Positions 16,198-24,530 of a DNA stretch of 36,844 nt are shown piece by piece; within the stretch, counting starts at the first letter, position 1; every line of letters begins with the position of its first letter. Below the pieces are notes generated by a model that saw only the letters and a list, made by a program, of their open reading frames with translations, made no database searches and was not told the origin of the DNA. Location of the stretch: the NCBI RefSeq assembly GCF_004348455.1, contig NZ_SMKA01000054.1, forward strand, positions 1 to 36,844, written 5' to 3'. The DNA comes from Kribbella albertanoniae (lineage in GTDB: Bacteria; Actinomycetota; Actinomycetes; Propionibacteriales; Kribbellaceae). A program made the position numbers and the translations under genes.

Positions 16198-16781
16198 CGG
16201 TCCCAACCAGGACGCCTCGCGAGCGCCTGCTCGATGCGGCTGGGGAGCTCTTCTACCTCGAGGGCGTGCACATCGGTGTGGATGCGGTGTGCACAGCGGC
16301 TGGGGTGTCGAAGAAGTCGATGTATCAGTTGTTCCGGTCCAAGGACGCACTGATCGCGGACAGTCTGACCCGTGTAGGTGTGGAGTTCCTGGCAGCGCTG
16401 GCGCCGAGTGGCAACGATGAGCGATCGCCGCGGGAGCGAATCCTGCACCTGTTCGAACGTCAGGACCAGATGTCGAACTTGAAGACCTTCCGGGGCTGCC
16501 CATTCGTCAACACCGCGACCGAACTGAAGCAACCCGACCACCCAGGCAGTGTCGTCGCCCGTGCCTTCAAGCAGCAGATGACCGACTTCTTCCACACCGA
16601 GACGATCGCTGCCGGAATCCCTGACCCGGACAAGCTCGCCAGCGAGTTGACCATGGTCTTCGACGGTGCAAGCGCCTGGGCTGTCGTCCGCGCGCAGCCG
16701 CTCAGAGGGGCCGGCGTGGCCATGGCGTCAGCCCTGCTCAGTGCCTCAGGGCTGGGAACGTCAGTGCTTCACCAGGGGTAG
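16194..16781 (+). CDS. TetR-family regulator (TTG start, coupled to SDR)
   Basis: A 195-aa TetR protein. The helix-turn-helix spans about residues 8-55 (RERLLDAAGELFYLEGVHIGVDAVCTAAGVSKKSMYQLFRSKDALI), and the C-terminal domain carries GCPFVNTATEL. The only start that keeps the whole domain in the right place is TTG 16194, overlapping the SDR stop as TTGA. GTG or ATG starts further in would cut the DNA-binding domain, and upstream ones lie inside the SDR gene. It likely represses its own operon. Its last 21 bp overlap the end of the convergent CocE gene. Confidence 0.85.
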   Translation: MTVPTRTPRERLLDAAGELFYLEGVHIGVDAVCTAAGVSKKSMYQLFRSKDALIADSLTRVGVEFLAALAPSGNDERSPRERILHLFERQDQMSNLKTFRGCPFVNTATELKQPDHPGSVVARAFKQQMTDFFHTETIAAGIPDPDKLASELTMVFDGASAWAVVRAQPLRGAGVAMASALLSASGLGTSVLHQG

Positions 16782-18413
16782 GGCGATGCTGGACGGCCGG
16801 CTCGCGTTGTGGTGGACGGTGTGCGTCACCGGTTGGAGGACCGTTGCGGCTCCGGCGGCTTCGCCGGTTCCAGGGTTGCGGGCGAACCGCGGGAATGCGC
16901 CGCCCGAGATCTGCAGCCGGATGCGATGCCCGACGTTGAACCGATGTGCCGTGGGGTCGAGCGTGATCGTCACCCTGCGGACTTCTCCGTCCGGCTGAGC
17001 GCATCGGACGATCCGGTCCGTGACGTTGATCGAGCGGCCAGCAGGGTCGACGTCGCAGAGGCGGGCGAAGAGGTCGGCGTTGTCGTTGTCGGACGCGAGG
17101 TACATCTCAACCACCGGTTGGCCGTGCACCTCGACGGATTCGGTGAGCGGTGCCGTAGTAAAAGTCAGTACGTCGGCGCGCGCCTCCAGCTTGCGGTTGT
17201 CGCGAGCTCCGCCGCTGGTTGCCATGATGCGGCCACCGACCGAGGGCGTCGGGTCTGCGGGGTCGTAGTGGAATTGCGTGGTCGTCGCGTCGTCGGAGGG
17301 CGATGCCTCGGACAGTTGCTGCGCGTCCTGTAGGTACCAGGTGGTCGTCGTAGTGTCCGGCGGCCAGCTGTGGTGTTCCTGCCACCCTCCGCCGACGAAT
17401 ACCTGGACCGGAGTTTCGCGCTTTCCGGAGACACGGCCCGCGGCGTGGGTGTCGAGCCAGGAGATTGCCTGAGGCATCGAAATCTTGTTGTCGACGGTGA
17501 GGTGCGTCCACGGGCCCATGGTCAGTGCGACATCGACATCGCGTGACCGCAAGGTCTGGTACTGCGTCAATGTCTGGTTGAGGAAATAGTCGTGCCACCC
17601 GCCGATCAGCAGGGTCGGAACCGTCGTCCGTGCCAGCGCTTCGGTGGCGCGGAACGGCTCCCAGTACGGGGCGTCGACATCGGGGTGGCCGACCCATTCG
17701 TCGTACCAGGGAGCGCCCTTGCCGCCCAGGGTGTCCATCGTGCCGCGCAGCGGCAGCCGTTCCAGCGCGCCGCGCAGTCTGCGCTCGGCCCGCATCATTC
17801 TGATCAGGCCGGCGATCGAGCCGACGGATTCCTGGTGTGACAGCAGGTCGGACCAGCTGAGCATGTTGAACAGGTCGAGCGGGCCCTGCTGGTAGGCGGC
17901 GTCGGCAAGGTCGTGTACGCCGATCATCACCACCATCGCCTTCAATTCGGGCGGCGGGTCCATCGCCAGCGCCCATTGGGTGAAACCGAGGTAGCTGCCG
18001 CCGGCCGTCGCGAGGCGTCCGTCGAACCACTCTTGGGTGCGGAGCCACCCGACTGTGTCCTGCCCGTCGTCCGCTTCGCTGACAGCCGGCCGGAACGTGC
18101 CACCGGATCCGAAGGTGCCTCGGGTGCTTTGCAGCAGAACGTGATAGCCGCGTTCGGCGTACAGCTGGGCTGACAGAAGGGCATACGGGAACCCTCGGCC
18201 GTACGGGCACCGGACCAGGATGGTCGGCACCGGCTCGCTCGTCACCGGGATGTAGTGATCAGCGAGCAGGGTCACGCCATCGCGCATCCGAACCTGGATC
18301 GCCCGCTCGACGCGCACGCGGTTGCGCCTGGCCGGCAGCCGCCACTGCCGTCCAGCAGCCGCACCCATCAGGCTCTGGACAGCTCCGAGCGACTTCACAC
18401 TGCCGCGACTCAT
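16761..18413 (-). CDS. CocE/NonD-family alpha/beta hydrolase
   Basis: A 550-aa serine hydrolase of the CocE/X-Pro dipeptidyl-peptidase S15 group. The nucleophile is Ser140 in AGGSYLGF; the acid Asp lies in LLIGGWHDYF and the His in MGPWTH. The C-terminal beta-sandwich (about 390-550) is the usual S15 C-terminal domain. The substrate, an ester or acyl-peptide, is not evident. ATG 18411-18413 follows AAGGAG at five bases. It is the last gene of the AKR-SDR-CocE operon, 31 bp after the SDR. No signal peptide is seen. Confidence 0.9.
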   Translation of the reverse strand: MSRGSVKSLGAVQSLMGAAAGRQWRLPARRNRVRVERAIQVRMRDGVTLLADHYIPVTSEPVPTILVRCPYGRGFPYALLSAQLYAERGYHVLLQSTRGTFGSGGTFRPAVSEADDGQDTVGWLRTQEWFDGRLATAGGSYLGFTQWALAMDPPPELKAMVVMIGVHDLADAAYQQGPLDLFNMLSWSDLLSHQESVGSIAGLIRMMRAERRLRGALERLPLRGTMDTLGGKGAPWYDEWVGHPDVDAPYWEPFRATEALARTTVPTLLIGGWHDYFLNQTLTQYQTLRSRDVDVALTMGPWTHLTVDNKISMPQAISWLDTHAAGRVSGKRETPVQVFVGGGWQEHHSWPPDTTTTTWYLQDAQQLSEASPSDDATTTQFHYDPADPTPSVGGRIMATSGGARDNRKLEARADVLTFTTAPLTESVEVHGQPVVEMYLASDNDNADLFARLCDVDPAGRSINVTDRIVRCAQPDGEVRRVTITLDPTAHRFNVGHRIRLQISGGAFPRFARNPGTGEAAGAATVLQPVTHTVHHNASRPSSIALPLVKH

Positions 18414-18444
18414 GGAATCTCCTTGTTCATTGGACGCGTGCGCA

Positions 18445-19203
18445 TCAGGGAACGGTGTAGCCGCCGTCGATCGGCAGGGCCACCCCAGTGATGAAGCCGG
18501 CCTTGTCGGAGCACAGCCAGACCACGGCATCCGCGATCTCGGCGGGTTGGGCAATCCGGCCGATGGGGTGCGCAGCGACTAGTGACTTCATCGGCTCGGT
18601 CGCGGGGTCCATGGTTGCGATCATGGGTGTCTCGACCAGCCCTGGGCACAGAGCGTTGACCCGGATTCCCAACGCTGCAACCTCGAGCGCCGAACTCTTC
18701 GTCATGCTGATCTCGGCGGCCTTCGTCGCGGTGTACCCGGAGAAGCCGGCCACCCCGACCAGTCCTGCACCAGACGACATGTTCACCACCGCCCCGAAGC
18801 CTTGGGCCGTCATCTGCTTCAGCTCGTACTTCATCGACAGGAAGACCCCGCGGATGTTGATCGCGATCATCGTGTCCAGCATCTCGGTCGAGTAGTCGGC
18901 GGTCAGTTGGTACTCGCCGTCGTACCCGGCGTTGTTCACAGCGATGTCCAGCCGTCCGGTGTCTCCGATCGCGGCCTGGATCGCGGCTTCGATCGCGGAC
19001 TCGTCGGACACGTCCGCGACAACGTGGCGGGCTGCTCCGCCGTTGGCCTGCACCAATCGCACGGTCTCTTCCAGGGTGGCCCGAGTACGACCAGCGATAG
19101 TCACCATCGCTCCCTCGGCGGCGAGTGCCAGTGCCGTCGCTCGGCCGATGCCGGAGCCGCCGCCGGTGACGAACGCCGTCCTGCCTGCGAACTGCTGTGT
19201 CAT
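18445..19203 (-). CDS. Short-chain dehydrogenase/reductase
   Basis: A 252-aa classical SDR with TGGGSGIG (residues 13-20), NNAG, a catalytic Ser in VNMSSGAG and YTATK. The C-terminus ends in the typical FITGVALPIDGGYTVP. It probably oxidises or reduces a hydroxyl/keto substrate shared with its operon partners. ATG 19201-19203 has AGGAG about five bases upstream. It starts eight bases after the AKR stop, so the two are tightly coupled. Confidence 0.9.
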   Translation of the reverse strand: MTQQFAGRTAFVTGGGSGIGRATALALAAEGAMVTIAGRTRATLEETVRLVQANGGAARHVVADVSDESAIEAAIQAAIGDTGRLDIAVNNAGYDGEYQLTADYSTEMLDTMIAINIRGVFLSMKYELKQMTAQGFGAVVNMSSGAGLVGVAGFSGYTATKAAEISMTKSSALEVAALGIRVNALCPGLVETPMIATMDPATEPMKSLVAAHPIGRIAQPAEIADAVVWLCSDKAGFITGVALPIDGGYTVP

Positions 19204-19211
19204 CGTGTCTC

Positions 19212-20282
19212 CTAGCGGATCTCGGCGGCGCTGAGCCACGGGGACACCGTCGACGGACGGCCGTCCACGGTGGCTCCTGCGAACTGGATGGTCGGTGCCA
19301 GTAGGCGGTTGTTGTCGGCCGGGAAGTTGAGCTTCGGCGTCGATACTTCGTCGAGCCGGCTGCGCTGCTCGTCGGTCAGCGTGACGTCGAGGGCACCCAG
19401 GTTGTTCTCGAACTGGTGCATCCGGCGCGCGCCGATCACGATCGAGGTCACCGCGAGCCGACCGGCCAACCAGGCCAGGGCCACTTGGGCGGACGTCACG
19501 CCCAGTTCGTCGGCGACGGCCTTGACGGCATCGATGACGACGAAGTCGGCCTCGCTCGGCGCCTGGCCGCGGGTGGTGTCGACGTCGGCTGCGCTGCTAC
19601 TGGAGTACTTCCCGGACAGGAAGCCGCCACGCAGCGGCGACCACGGCAGCACGCCCATCCCCAGCGACTGCGCCATCGGGATGAGCTCGCCTTCGGAGGT
19701 CCGCTCCAGCAGCGAGTACTCCAGTTGGAGCGCGATGATCGGGCTCCACCCGCGCATCCGGGCGATCGTGGCCGCCTCGGCTGTGGCCCAGGCCGGTACG
19801 TCGGAAAAGCCGACGTACCGGATCTTGCCTGCGGCAACGAGATCGTCCAGGGCACGCAGGGTCTCCTCGACCGGCGTGACCGGGTCGAAGTTGTGGAGCC
19901 AGTACAGGTCGATGTAGTCGGTCTGCAGGCGCCGCAGCGAGTTCTCCAGCTGTTGCACGATCGCCTTACGGCTGGGTCCACCGCCGTTCGGATCGTTCTG
20001 GTACAGATTGCCGAAGAACTTGGTCGCGAGCACCAGCCGGTCACGCGCCCCGGGCCGCTCGGCGAGGAAGTCGCCGATGATCTGTTCGGAGTGACCGTTG
20101 GTGTAGAGGTTGGCGGTGTCGATCGAGTTTCCGCCCCGGTCCAGGTAGGCGGCGAGGATCTCCTTCGACTCCTCCGGGCTGGATCCCCAGCCCCAATCGT
20201 CGCCGAACGTCATCGTGCCCAGGGTGAACGGACTGACCCGCAGGCCCGACCGGCCGAGCGTGACGTAGGAATCGAGAGACAC
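19212..20282 (-). CDS. Aldo/keto reductase
   Basis: A 356-aa aldo/keto reductase of the YajO/Tas type. The catalytic tetrad is complete: Asp55 (NSIDTAN), Tyr60 (NLYTNG), Lys88 (LATKFF) and His130 (YWLHNFD). NADPH-binding segments IVIGARRMHQFENN are near the C-terminus. I chose GTG 20280-20282 (VSLDSYVTLG) because GGAGGT lies about five bases upstream; the longer frame to 20384 has no such site. It heads the AKR-SDR-CocE operon and is divergent from the AraC regulator. Confidence 0.9.
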   Translation of the reverse strand: MSLDSYVTLGRSGLRVSPFTLGTMTFGDDWGWGSSPEESKEILAAYLDRGGNSIDTANLYTNGHSEQIIGDFLAERPGARDRLVLATKFFGNLYQNDPNGGGPSRKAIVQQLENSLRRLQTDYIDLYWLHNFDPVTPVEETLRALDDLVAAGKIRYVGFSDVPAWATAEAATIARMRGWSPIIALQLEYSLLERTSEGELIPMAQSLGMGVLPWSPLRGGFLSGKYSSSSAADVDTTRGQAPSEADFVVIDAVKAVADELGVTSAQVALAWLAGRLAVTSIVIGARRMHQFENNLGALDVTLTDEQRSRLDEVSTPKLNFPADNNRLLAPTIQFAGATVDGRPSTVSPWLSAAEIR

Positions 20283-20437
20283 CGTGGACCTCCGAGGGAC
20301 TGGCTGCGAGACCATCTCGCCTGCAGGTTCAGTCAACTCCCGGCCGGCCCGATCACCTAGACCAATGCGCGCGAGACGTTGCACGATTCGCTCAACTTTG
20401 CCCCGATAGTGGTGGTCGCCTGTGGTTCACTTGAGGA

Positions 20438-21328
20438 GTGAGGCACCTCGAAGAGCTCGGCGAGCGCATCATGCGGTTGGCCGGCGACGACCTGCGCCCG
20501 GTCTGGCTGGACGACGTACTGGTGTTCGCCGCCACCCACGTCACCGAAGCCATGAGCGCGGTCACCGAACCCATGCTCGTCCTGGTCGTCCAGGGCGCGA
20601 AGCGGTCCACCCTCAACGACCGCGTCTTCGAACACCACCCCGGCCAGGCCGTCGTCTTCACCGTCGACCTGCCGTTGATCTCCCAGATCATCGACGCGAG
20701 CCCCCGCAAGCCGTTCCTCACGCTGGGCCTGCGCCTCCGGCCGACGACGATCGCGCAACTGCTGGTCGACGGCGGCCCGATCGCCACCGGGCCGCACGAC
20801 GGCTCGGGGATGGCGATCAGCAACGCCGACGACGCCCTGCTCGACGCGCTGGTCCGGCTTCTCCGCCTGTACGACGATCCGCGCGACCTGAAAGTCCTGG
20901 GAGCCGGCGTACGGCGTGAGATCCATTGGCGGCTGCTGAACGGTCCGCACGCTGCCCTGATGCGACAGGCGGGTATGGCCGACAGCCGCGTCGCCCTCGT
21001 TGCCCGCGCGACCGAATGGGTTCGCGAGCGCTACGACCGGGTGATCCGCATCGACGATCTGGCCGCGGATCTCGGTACGAGCGTGTCGTCACTGAACCGG
21101 CATTTCCGCATGGTGACCGCGATGAGCCCCCTCCAGTACCAGAAGCAGATCCGCCTGCAGAAGGCCAGGATGGAACTCATCGCCGCACCACACGACGTGG
21201 CCGCGATCGGCTACGCGGTCGGTTACGACAGCCCGTCCCAGTTCAGCCGCGAGTACCGTCGGCTGTTCGGCGCCGCACCGGGGCAGGACGCGATCCGCCT
21301 CCAATCAGCCGTGATCGTCCGCGAATAA
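20438..21328 (+). CDS. AraC-family regulator
   Basis: A 296-aa regulator. Residues about 20-180 form the AraC N-terminal type II domain (VLVVQGAKRSTLNDRVFEHHPGQAVVF), and two C-terminal helix-turn-helix motifs follow (IRIDDLAADLGTSVSSLNRHFR and VAAIGYAVGYDSPSQFSREYRRLFG). It likely activates the divergent AKR-SDR-CocE operon across the 155-bp spacer. The start is GTG 20438, with GAGGA immediately adjacent (poor spacing). ATG 20471 is an alternative but has no clear site. Confidence 0.88.
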   Translation: MRHLEELGERIMRLAGDDLRPVWLDDVLVFAATHVTEAMSAVTEPMLVLVVQGAKRSTLNDRVFEHHPGQAVVFTVDLPLISQIIDASPRKPFLTLGLRLRPTTIAQLLVDGGPIATGPHDGSGMAISNADDALLDALVRLLRLYDDPRDLKVLGAGVRREIHWRLLNGPHAALMRQAGMADSRVALVARATEWVRERYDRVIRIDDLAADLGTSVSSLNRHFRMVTAMSPLQYQKQIRLQKARMELIAAPHDVAAIGYAVGYDSPSQFSREYRRLFGAAPGQDAIRLQSAVIVRE

Positions 21329-21345
21329 CCCCGGCGCGGTGGAGC

Positions 21346-21957
21346 TCAACCCTCTGCGATCAGGGTGTACGCGAAGGGGAGCCGACGGTCCAGCCAGTCG
21401 GCCTTCAGGGTCACGGACTTGGTGCTCTCGGAGAGCATGACGACCTCGTCGCCGGCTCGCCACTCCAGGACCCGGTCCTTGGTGGGCTGGTCTCCGCCTT
21501 CGTCGCCCGCGCTGGTGATCGCATCCAGTACGCCGGTGAACAACCGGCCCGCCGCCTTCGCCGCGAGTTCCTTCGGTGAGCCACTGAGCCACTCGGTGCG
21601 GCCGACGATCTCCGGGTGGCCTGGCTGGTCCATGCGCCAGGTCGGGCGGAGCATTGGCCTTCCGGACGGGACGCGGGTGATCGTGCCGATCAGTACTGCC
21701 TGGCCGTCGCGCACCTCGAAGCTGTTCTCAGCCACCTCGGCAACTGAGCACAGCACCTGCATCTCCTCGGGGTCCAGGGTGAGCCGTCCGCCGGAAGCGA
21801 CGTACGCGCACGGCGTGAAAACCCGGTCGTCCTTGGACCCCTGAGGCACCCGAATGGCTTTCGGACCCCACTCGATCCGGTTGCGTTTGCGGGTGGCCGG
21901 CCGAGCGACCACACCCAGGGTGAACTCGCGGACCTGGTTCCACTCGATCTCAGCCAC
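21346..21957 (-). CDS. Hypothetical protein, 203 aa
   Basis: I do not recognise the family. The protein is soluble, without signal peptide or membrane segment, mixed beta-strand and helix, with repeated valine/threonine strands (VREFTLGVVARPATRK, DEVVMLSESTKSVTLKADW). Coding bias and the AAGG (21966-21969) four to five bases before GTG 21955-21957 support it as a gene. It is convergent with the AraC gene, 17 bp apart. Two direct repeats lie just upstream (21983-22011). Confidence 0.7.
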   Translation of the reverse strand: MAEIEWNQVREFTLGVVARPATRKRNRIEWGPKAIRVPQGSKDDRVFTPCAYVASGGRLTLDPEEMQVLCSVAEVAENSFEVRDGQAVLIGTITRVPSGRPMLRPTWRMDQPGHPEIVGRTEWLSGSPKELAAKAAGRLFTGVLDAITSAGDEGGDQPTKDRVLEWRAGDEVVMLSESTKSVTLKADWLDRRLPFAYTLIAEG

Positions 21958-21982
21958 CGCGCCACCTTAGACCCCAAAGATT

Positions 21983-22011
21983 TTGAGGGGAGAACCAGCA
22001 CATTGAGGGGA
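21983..22011 (-). promoter_or_regulatory. Direct repeats 20 bp apart upstream of the 203-aa gene
   Basis: TTGAGGGGA occurs at 21983-21991 and again at 22003-22011 (minus strand TCCCCTCAA). The 20-bp period is about two helical turns, as in tandem activator sites. Their position 26-54 bases before the start suggests the promoter region. Confidence 0.4.
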
Positions 22012-22150
22012 TACCCGGGCACTTTGCTCGGTGTGTGAGTTCTGTACGGCGGCTGTGGTTCGAGGCAGATCGGGAGTGCTGTACGCGGTTGTCCGGCGCA
22101 ACTGGGGAGTCGTACCACCCGCACGCGGCCCAGGAGAGCGCCGTACCCGC

Positions 22151-22196
22151 AACGTCCGAAGGATCCGAGGGCATGGTCTCCGGATCTTCGGACGTT
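22151..22196. repeat. Long hairpin, diverged copy of the 29220 repeat family
   Basis: AACGTCCGAAG (22151-22161) pairs with CTTCGGACGTT at the right end, and an inner GATCCG pairs with CGGATC with single bulges. The outer arm AACGTCCGAA equals that of the tandem repeats at 29220-29390. It begins 16 bases past the stop of the DUF1330 gene, so it may end or stabilise that transcript. Confidence 0.75.
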
Positions 22197-22212
22197 AATC
22201 GCTGAGCAGCGG

Positions 22213-22506
22213 TCAGTCGATGCCTTCGACGATGCGGAAGTCGCGCTCGACGCCGTCGGAGAGGGCGGTCAGCGCCTCCTGGTACGCCGGACTCTCGTGC
22301 GCTGCGACGGCCTGCTCGAAGCTGTCGAACTCGACCACGACGGTGCGCTCGGCGATTCCGGCGTCGTGCGCCACGACCCGCCCACCGCGGACGATGGTCC
22401 GCCCGCCCGCCGGACCGACGGCCAGACCGGCCAACTCGTTGTAAGCAGCCAACTTCTCAGGGTCCGAAATGGCGCGGTAGACGCTGACCCAGTAACCCTT
22501 GGGCAT
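22213..22506 (-). CDS. DUF1330 family protein
   Basis: A 97-aa ferredoxin-like-fold protein of the DUF1330 family: MPKGYWVSVYRAISDPEKLAAYNELA, GGRTIVRGGRV, RTVVVEFDSFEQAVAAHESPAYQEAL. Its biochemical role is unknown; members are often small dimeric alpha-beta barrels. ATG 22504-22506 follows GGAGGT at good spacing. It starts 28 bp after the nadA stop, so it may be on the same transcript. The palindromic repeat lies directly downstream. Confidence 0.88.
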   Translation of the reverse strand: MPKGYWVSVYRAISDPEKLAAYNELAGLAVGPAGGRTIVRGGRVVAHDAGIAERTVVVEFDSFEQAVAAHESPAYQEALTALSDGVERDFRIVEGID

Positions 22507-22534
22507 GGAACCTCCAGTAGTGGGATAAGTACAT

Positions 22535-23512
22535 CTAGGCGGCTGCAGGCTTGCCAATGGCAACCATTCGCTGGACGGAACGCCTGGCCTGCTCTGCGAT
22601 TTCGCTCGGTAGCTGGATCTCGTCGCGACCCTCGCGCAGGCATCGGAGCAGCAGGTCCGGGGTGATCATCTTCATGAACCGGCACGACGCCTTCGGGTTC
22701 ACCGGAACGAAGTTCGTGTGCTGATTCACCTTGCGCAACTGGTGCAGCATGCCGATCTCCGTGGCGACGAGCGCGGTCTCGGCCGTCATGCCGCGGGCAC
22801 TCTCCAGCATCCCGGCCGTGGAGAGGATGTGGGTCCGCTCGGCCGGCAGGTCGCCCCGCCCGGCCAGCCAGATCGTCGACGACGCACAGCCGCATTCGGG
22901 GTGCACAAGGACCTCGGCCGTGGGGTTGGCCGCAACCTGGGCGCGTAGGTCGACCGGGCTGATACCGGCGTGCACATGGCACTCACCCATCCACACCTCG
23001 ATGTTGTCCCGGCCCGTCTGCCGCCGGACGTGCTCCCCGAGGAACTGGTCGGGCAGGAACAGCACCGGCTGATCGCGGGGGATCGAGTTGACGACCTCCA
23101 CGGCGTTGGACGAGGTGCAGCAGATGTCGGCCTCCGCCTTGACCGCCGCACTGGTGTTGACGTAGGCAACGACCGCGGCGCCCGGGTGCTGGGCCTTCCA
23201 GGCACGCAACTGATCCGCGTCGATGGTGTCCGCCAGGGAACAACCTGCCTGGGCGGTAGGGATCAGCACGGTCTTGTCGGGGCTGAGCAGCTTGGCGGTT
23301 TCGGCCATGAAGTGCACGCCGCAGAAGACGATCGTGCCGGCGTCGGTCCCGGCCGCGATCCGGGACAGCGCGAGCGAGTCGCCGACGTGGTCGGCGACAT
23401 CCTGGATCGCCGGTTCCTGGTAGTTGTGGGCGAGGATCACTGCGTCTCGCTCCTGGGCAAGGCGGCGTACCTCGTCCTGCCAGTGGGTCGATCGGGTCTC
23501 GGTAACAGTCAC
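22535..23512 (-). CDS. nadA: Quinolinate synthase NadA
   Basis: A 325-aa quinolinate synthase that condenses iminoaspartate with dihydroxyacetone phosphate in NAD biosynthesis, using a [4Fe-4S] cluster. Cluster ligands are visible as Cys91 (QAGCSLAD), Cys207 (VHPECGC) and Cys277 ([10 protein letters not shown]). HNYQEP near the start and [13 protein letters not shown] are family motifs. GTG 23510-23512 is chosen because AAAGGA lies seven bases upstream. The usual partners nadB and nadC are not next to it. It is divergent from an NrtR-like repressor, with a palindrome between them. Confidence 0.93.
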   Translation of the reverse strand: MTVTETRSTHWQDEVRRLAQERDAVILAHNYQEPAIQDVADHVGDSLALSRIAAGTDAGTIVFCGVHFMAETAKLLSPDKTVLIPTAQAGCSLADTIDADQLRAWKAQHPGAAVVAYVNTSAAVKAEADICCTSSNAVEVVNSIPRDQPVLFLPDQFLGEHVRRQTGRDNIEVWMGECHVHAGISPVDLRAQVAANPTAEVLVHPECGCASSTIWLAGRGDLPAERTHILSTAGMLESARGMTAETALVATEIGMLHQLRKVNQHTNFVPVNPKASCRFMKMITPDLLLRCLREGRDEIQLPSEIAEQARRSVQRMVAIGKPAAA

Positions 23513-23530
23513 GTCGGTGTCCTTTGGGAG

Positions 23531-23553
23531 GTTTTCGCTCCAGAGGCGATAAC
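23531..23553. promoter_or_regulatory. Candidate NrtR operator between nadA and nrtR
   Basis: GTTTTCGC (23531-23538) and GCGATAAC (23546-23553) are near-perfect inverted arms (one mismatch) in a 23-bp palindrome. It covers the nadA upstream region and lies before the leaderless -10 of the repressor gene. NrtR regulators bind palindromes in this position; the exact actinobacterial consensus was not checked. Confidence 0.6.
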
Positions 23554-23564
23554 TAGGATCACGG

Positions 23565-23570
23565 TACCAT
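23565..23570 (+). promoter_or_regulatory. Leaderless promoter -10 (TACCAT) for the NrtR-like gene
   Basis: TACCAT ends seven bases before GTG 23578. No ribosome-binding site is present at normal spacing. Confidence 0.5.
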
Positions 23571-23577
23571 CGTCGAC

Positions 23578-24282
23578 GTGCCGGCAACCAAGGAAGGTGA
23601 TCGGGTTAACTTCCCGAGCTATCCCCACGAAGTACTCGCGGTGGTCCTCTCCGTCCGCGACGGCAGGCTCTGCGTCCTACTGTGGAAGCGCGCCCGGAGT
23701 CCGCACCGGGACCGGTGGGCCCTTCCCGGCGGCGGTGTCGAGTCCACCGAGAGGTTCCGCGAGGCCATCACCGGGCATCTCGCTGCGAAGGTCGATGTCC
23801 GCGACGTCGCGCATCTGGAGCAGCTGGCCACCCACAGTCGCGTCGACCGCGACCCCCGGGCCCGGGTGCTGGCCACGGGCTATCTCGGCCTGGTTCCGTC
23901 CGACGTCGAGCCGGACCTTCCGTCGGACACCGCCTGGCACCCGGTCGAGGAGCTGCCGCGGACCGCGTTCGACCATCACCACTTCATCGAGGCTGCGACC
24001 GGGCGGCTGCGCGCGAAGCTCTCGTACACGAACATCGGGTTCGCGCTGGCTCCGCTCGAGTTCACCATCGCGGAGCTGCGGGATCTCTTCGGTGCGGCCC
24101 TCGGCTACCAGCCCGGCGCCACCAACCTCACCCGCGTCCTGACCCGCCGGCACGTGATCGACCCGACCGATCGACGGGCCAGCTCCGGCCAGTCCGGTGG
24201 CCGCCCGGCCACCGTCTACAAGTTCGTCACCCGCGAGCTCACCGTCACAGACCCCTTCGCAGTCCTCCGCCCGCCACGCTGA
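23578..24282 (+). CDS. nrtR: NrtR-like Nudix-domain transcriptional repressor of NAD biosynthesis
   Basis: A 234-aa protein with an N-terminal Nudix-like domain (about 15-145) and a C-terminal winged helix (about 155-225; [33 protein letters not shown], then [10 protein letters not shown]). The Nudix box is degenerate: [22 protein letters not shown] lacks the paired acidic residues of REXXEE, so it should bind an ADP-ribose-type ligand without hydrolysis. That and the divergent nadA fit the NrtR family. GTG 23578 appears leaderless. The name is given by family and context. Confidence 0.82.
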   Translation: MPATKEGDRVNFPSYPHEVLAVVLSVRDGRLCVLLWKRARSPHRDRWALPGGGVESTERFREAITGHLAAKVDVRDVAHLEQLATHSRVDRDPRARVLATGYLGLVPSDVEPDLPSDTAWHPVEELPRTAFDHHHFIEAATGRLRAKLSYTNIGFALAPLEFTIAELRDLFGAALGYQPGATNLTRVLTRRHVIDPTDRRASSGQSGGRPATVYKFVTRELTVTDPFAVLRPPR

Positions 24283-24451
24283 CCGGCAGCTTCGCAGCTC
24301 ACCTCGTATGGCGTCGACTGGAAGCAATGTGCTGCCGGAGATCGATTTCTAGCGGCAATCCCCTTCCACTCAACGCAGAAGGCCCTCCGCCTGCTCGGCG
24401 ACTGAACCCACCGTGCTCGCCGGATGTGGGGATGGGCGGCGGGATGCGGGA

Positions 24452-24487
24452 TCGGACTCGGACTCGGACTCGGACTCGGACTCGGGC
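24452..24487. repeat. Hexanucleotide tandem repeat (TCGGAC)n
   Basis: Five perfect TCGGAC units (24452-24481) and a sixth imperfect one (TCGGGC) stand in the non-coding gap between the convergent nrtR-like gene and the glycosidase gene. The stretch encodes nothing convincing in any frame (Arg-Thr or Glu-Ser dipeptides). Copy number could vary between strains. Confidence 0.8.
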
Positions 24488-24489
24488 GA

Positions 24490-24517
24490 AGTCTGCCGTT
24501 CTTCTGAACGGCAGACT
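24490..24517. terminator. Perfect 12-bp hairpin between convergent genes
   Basis: AGTCTGCCGTTC (24490-24501), loop TTCT and GAACGGCAGACT (24506-24517) form a perfect stem-loop. It lies between the ends of the nrtR-like gene (24282) and the glycosidase gene (24531), so it probably acts as a bidirectional terminator. No U-tract, as is common in high-GC actinobacteria. Confidence 0.75.
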
Positions 24518-24530
24518 GCCTGGGTTCGGT

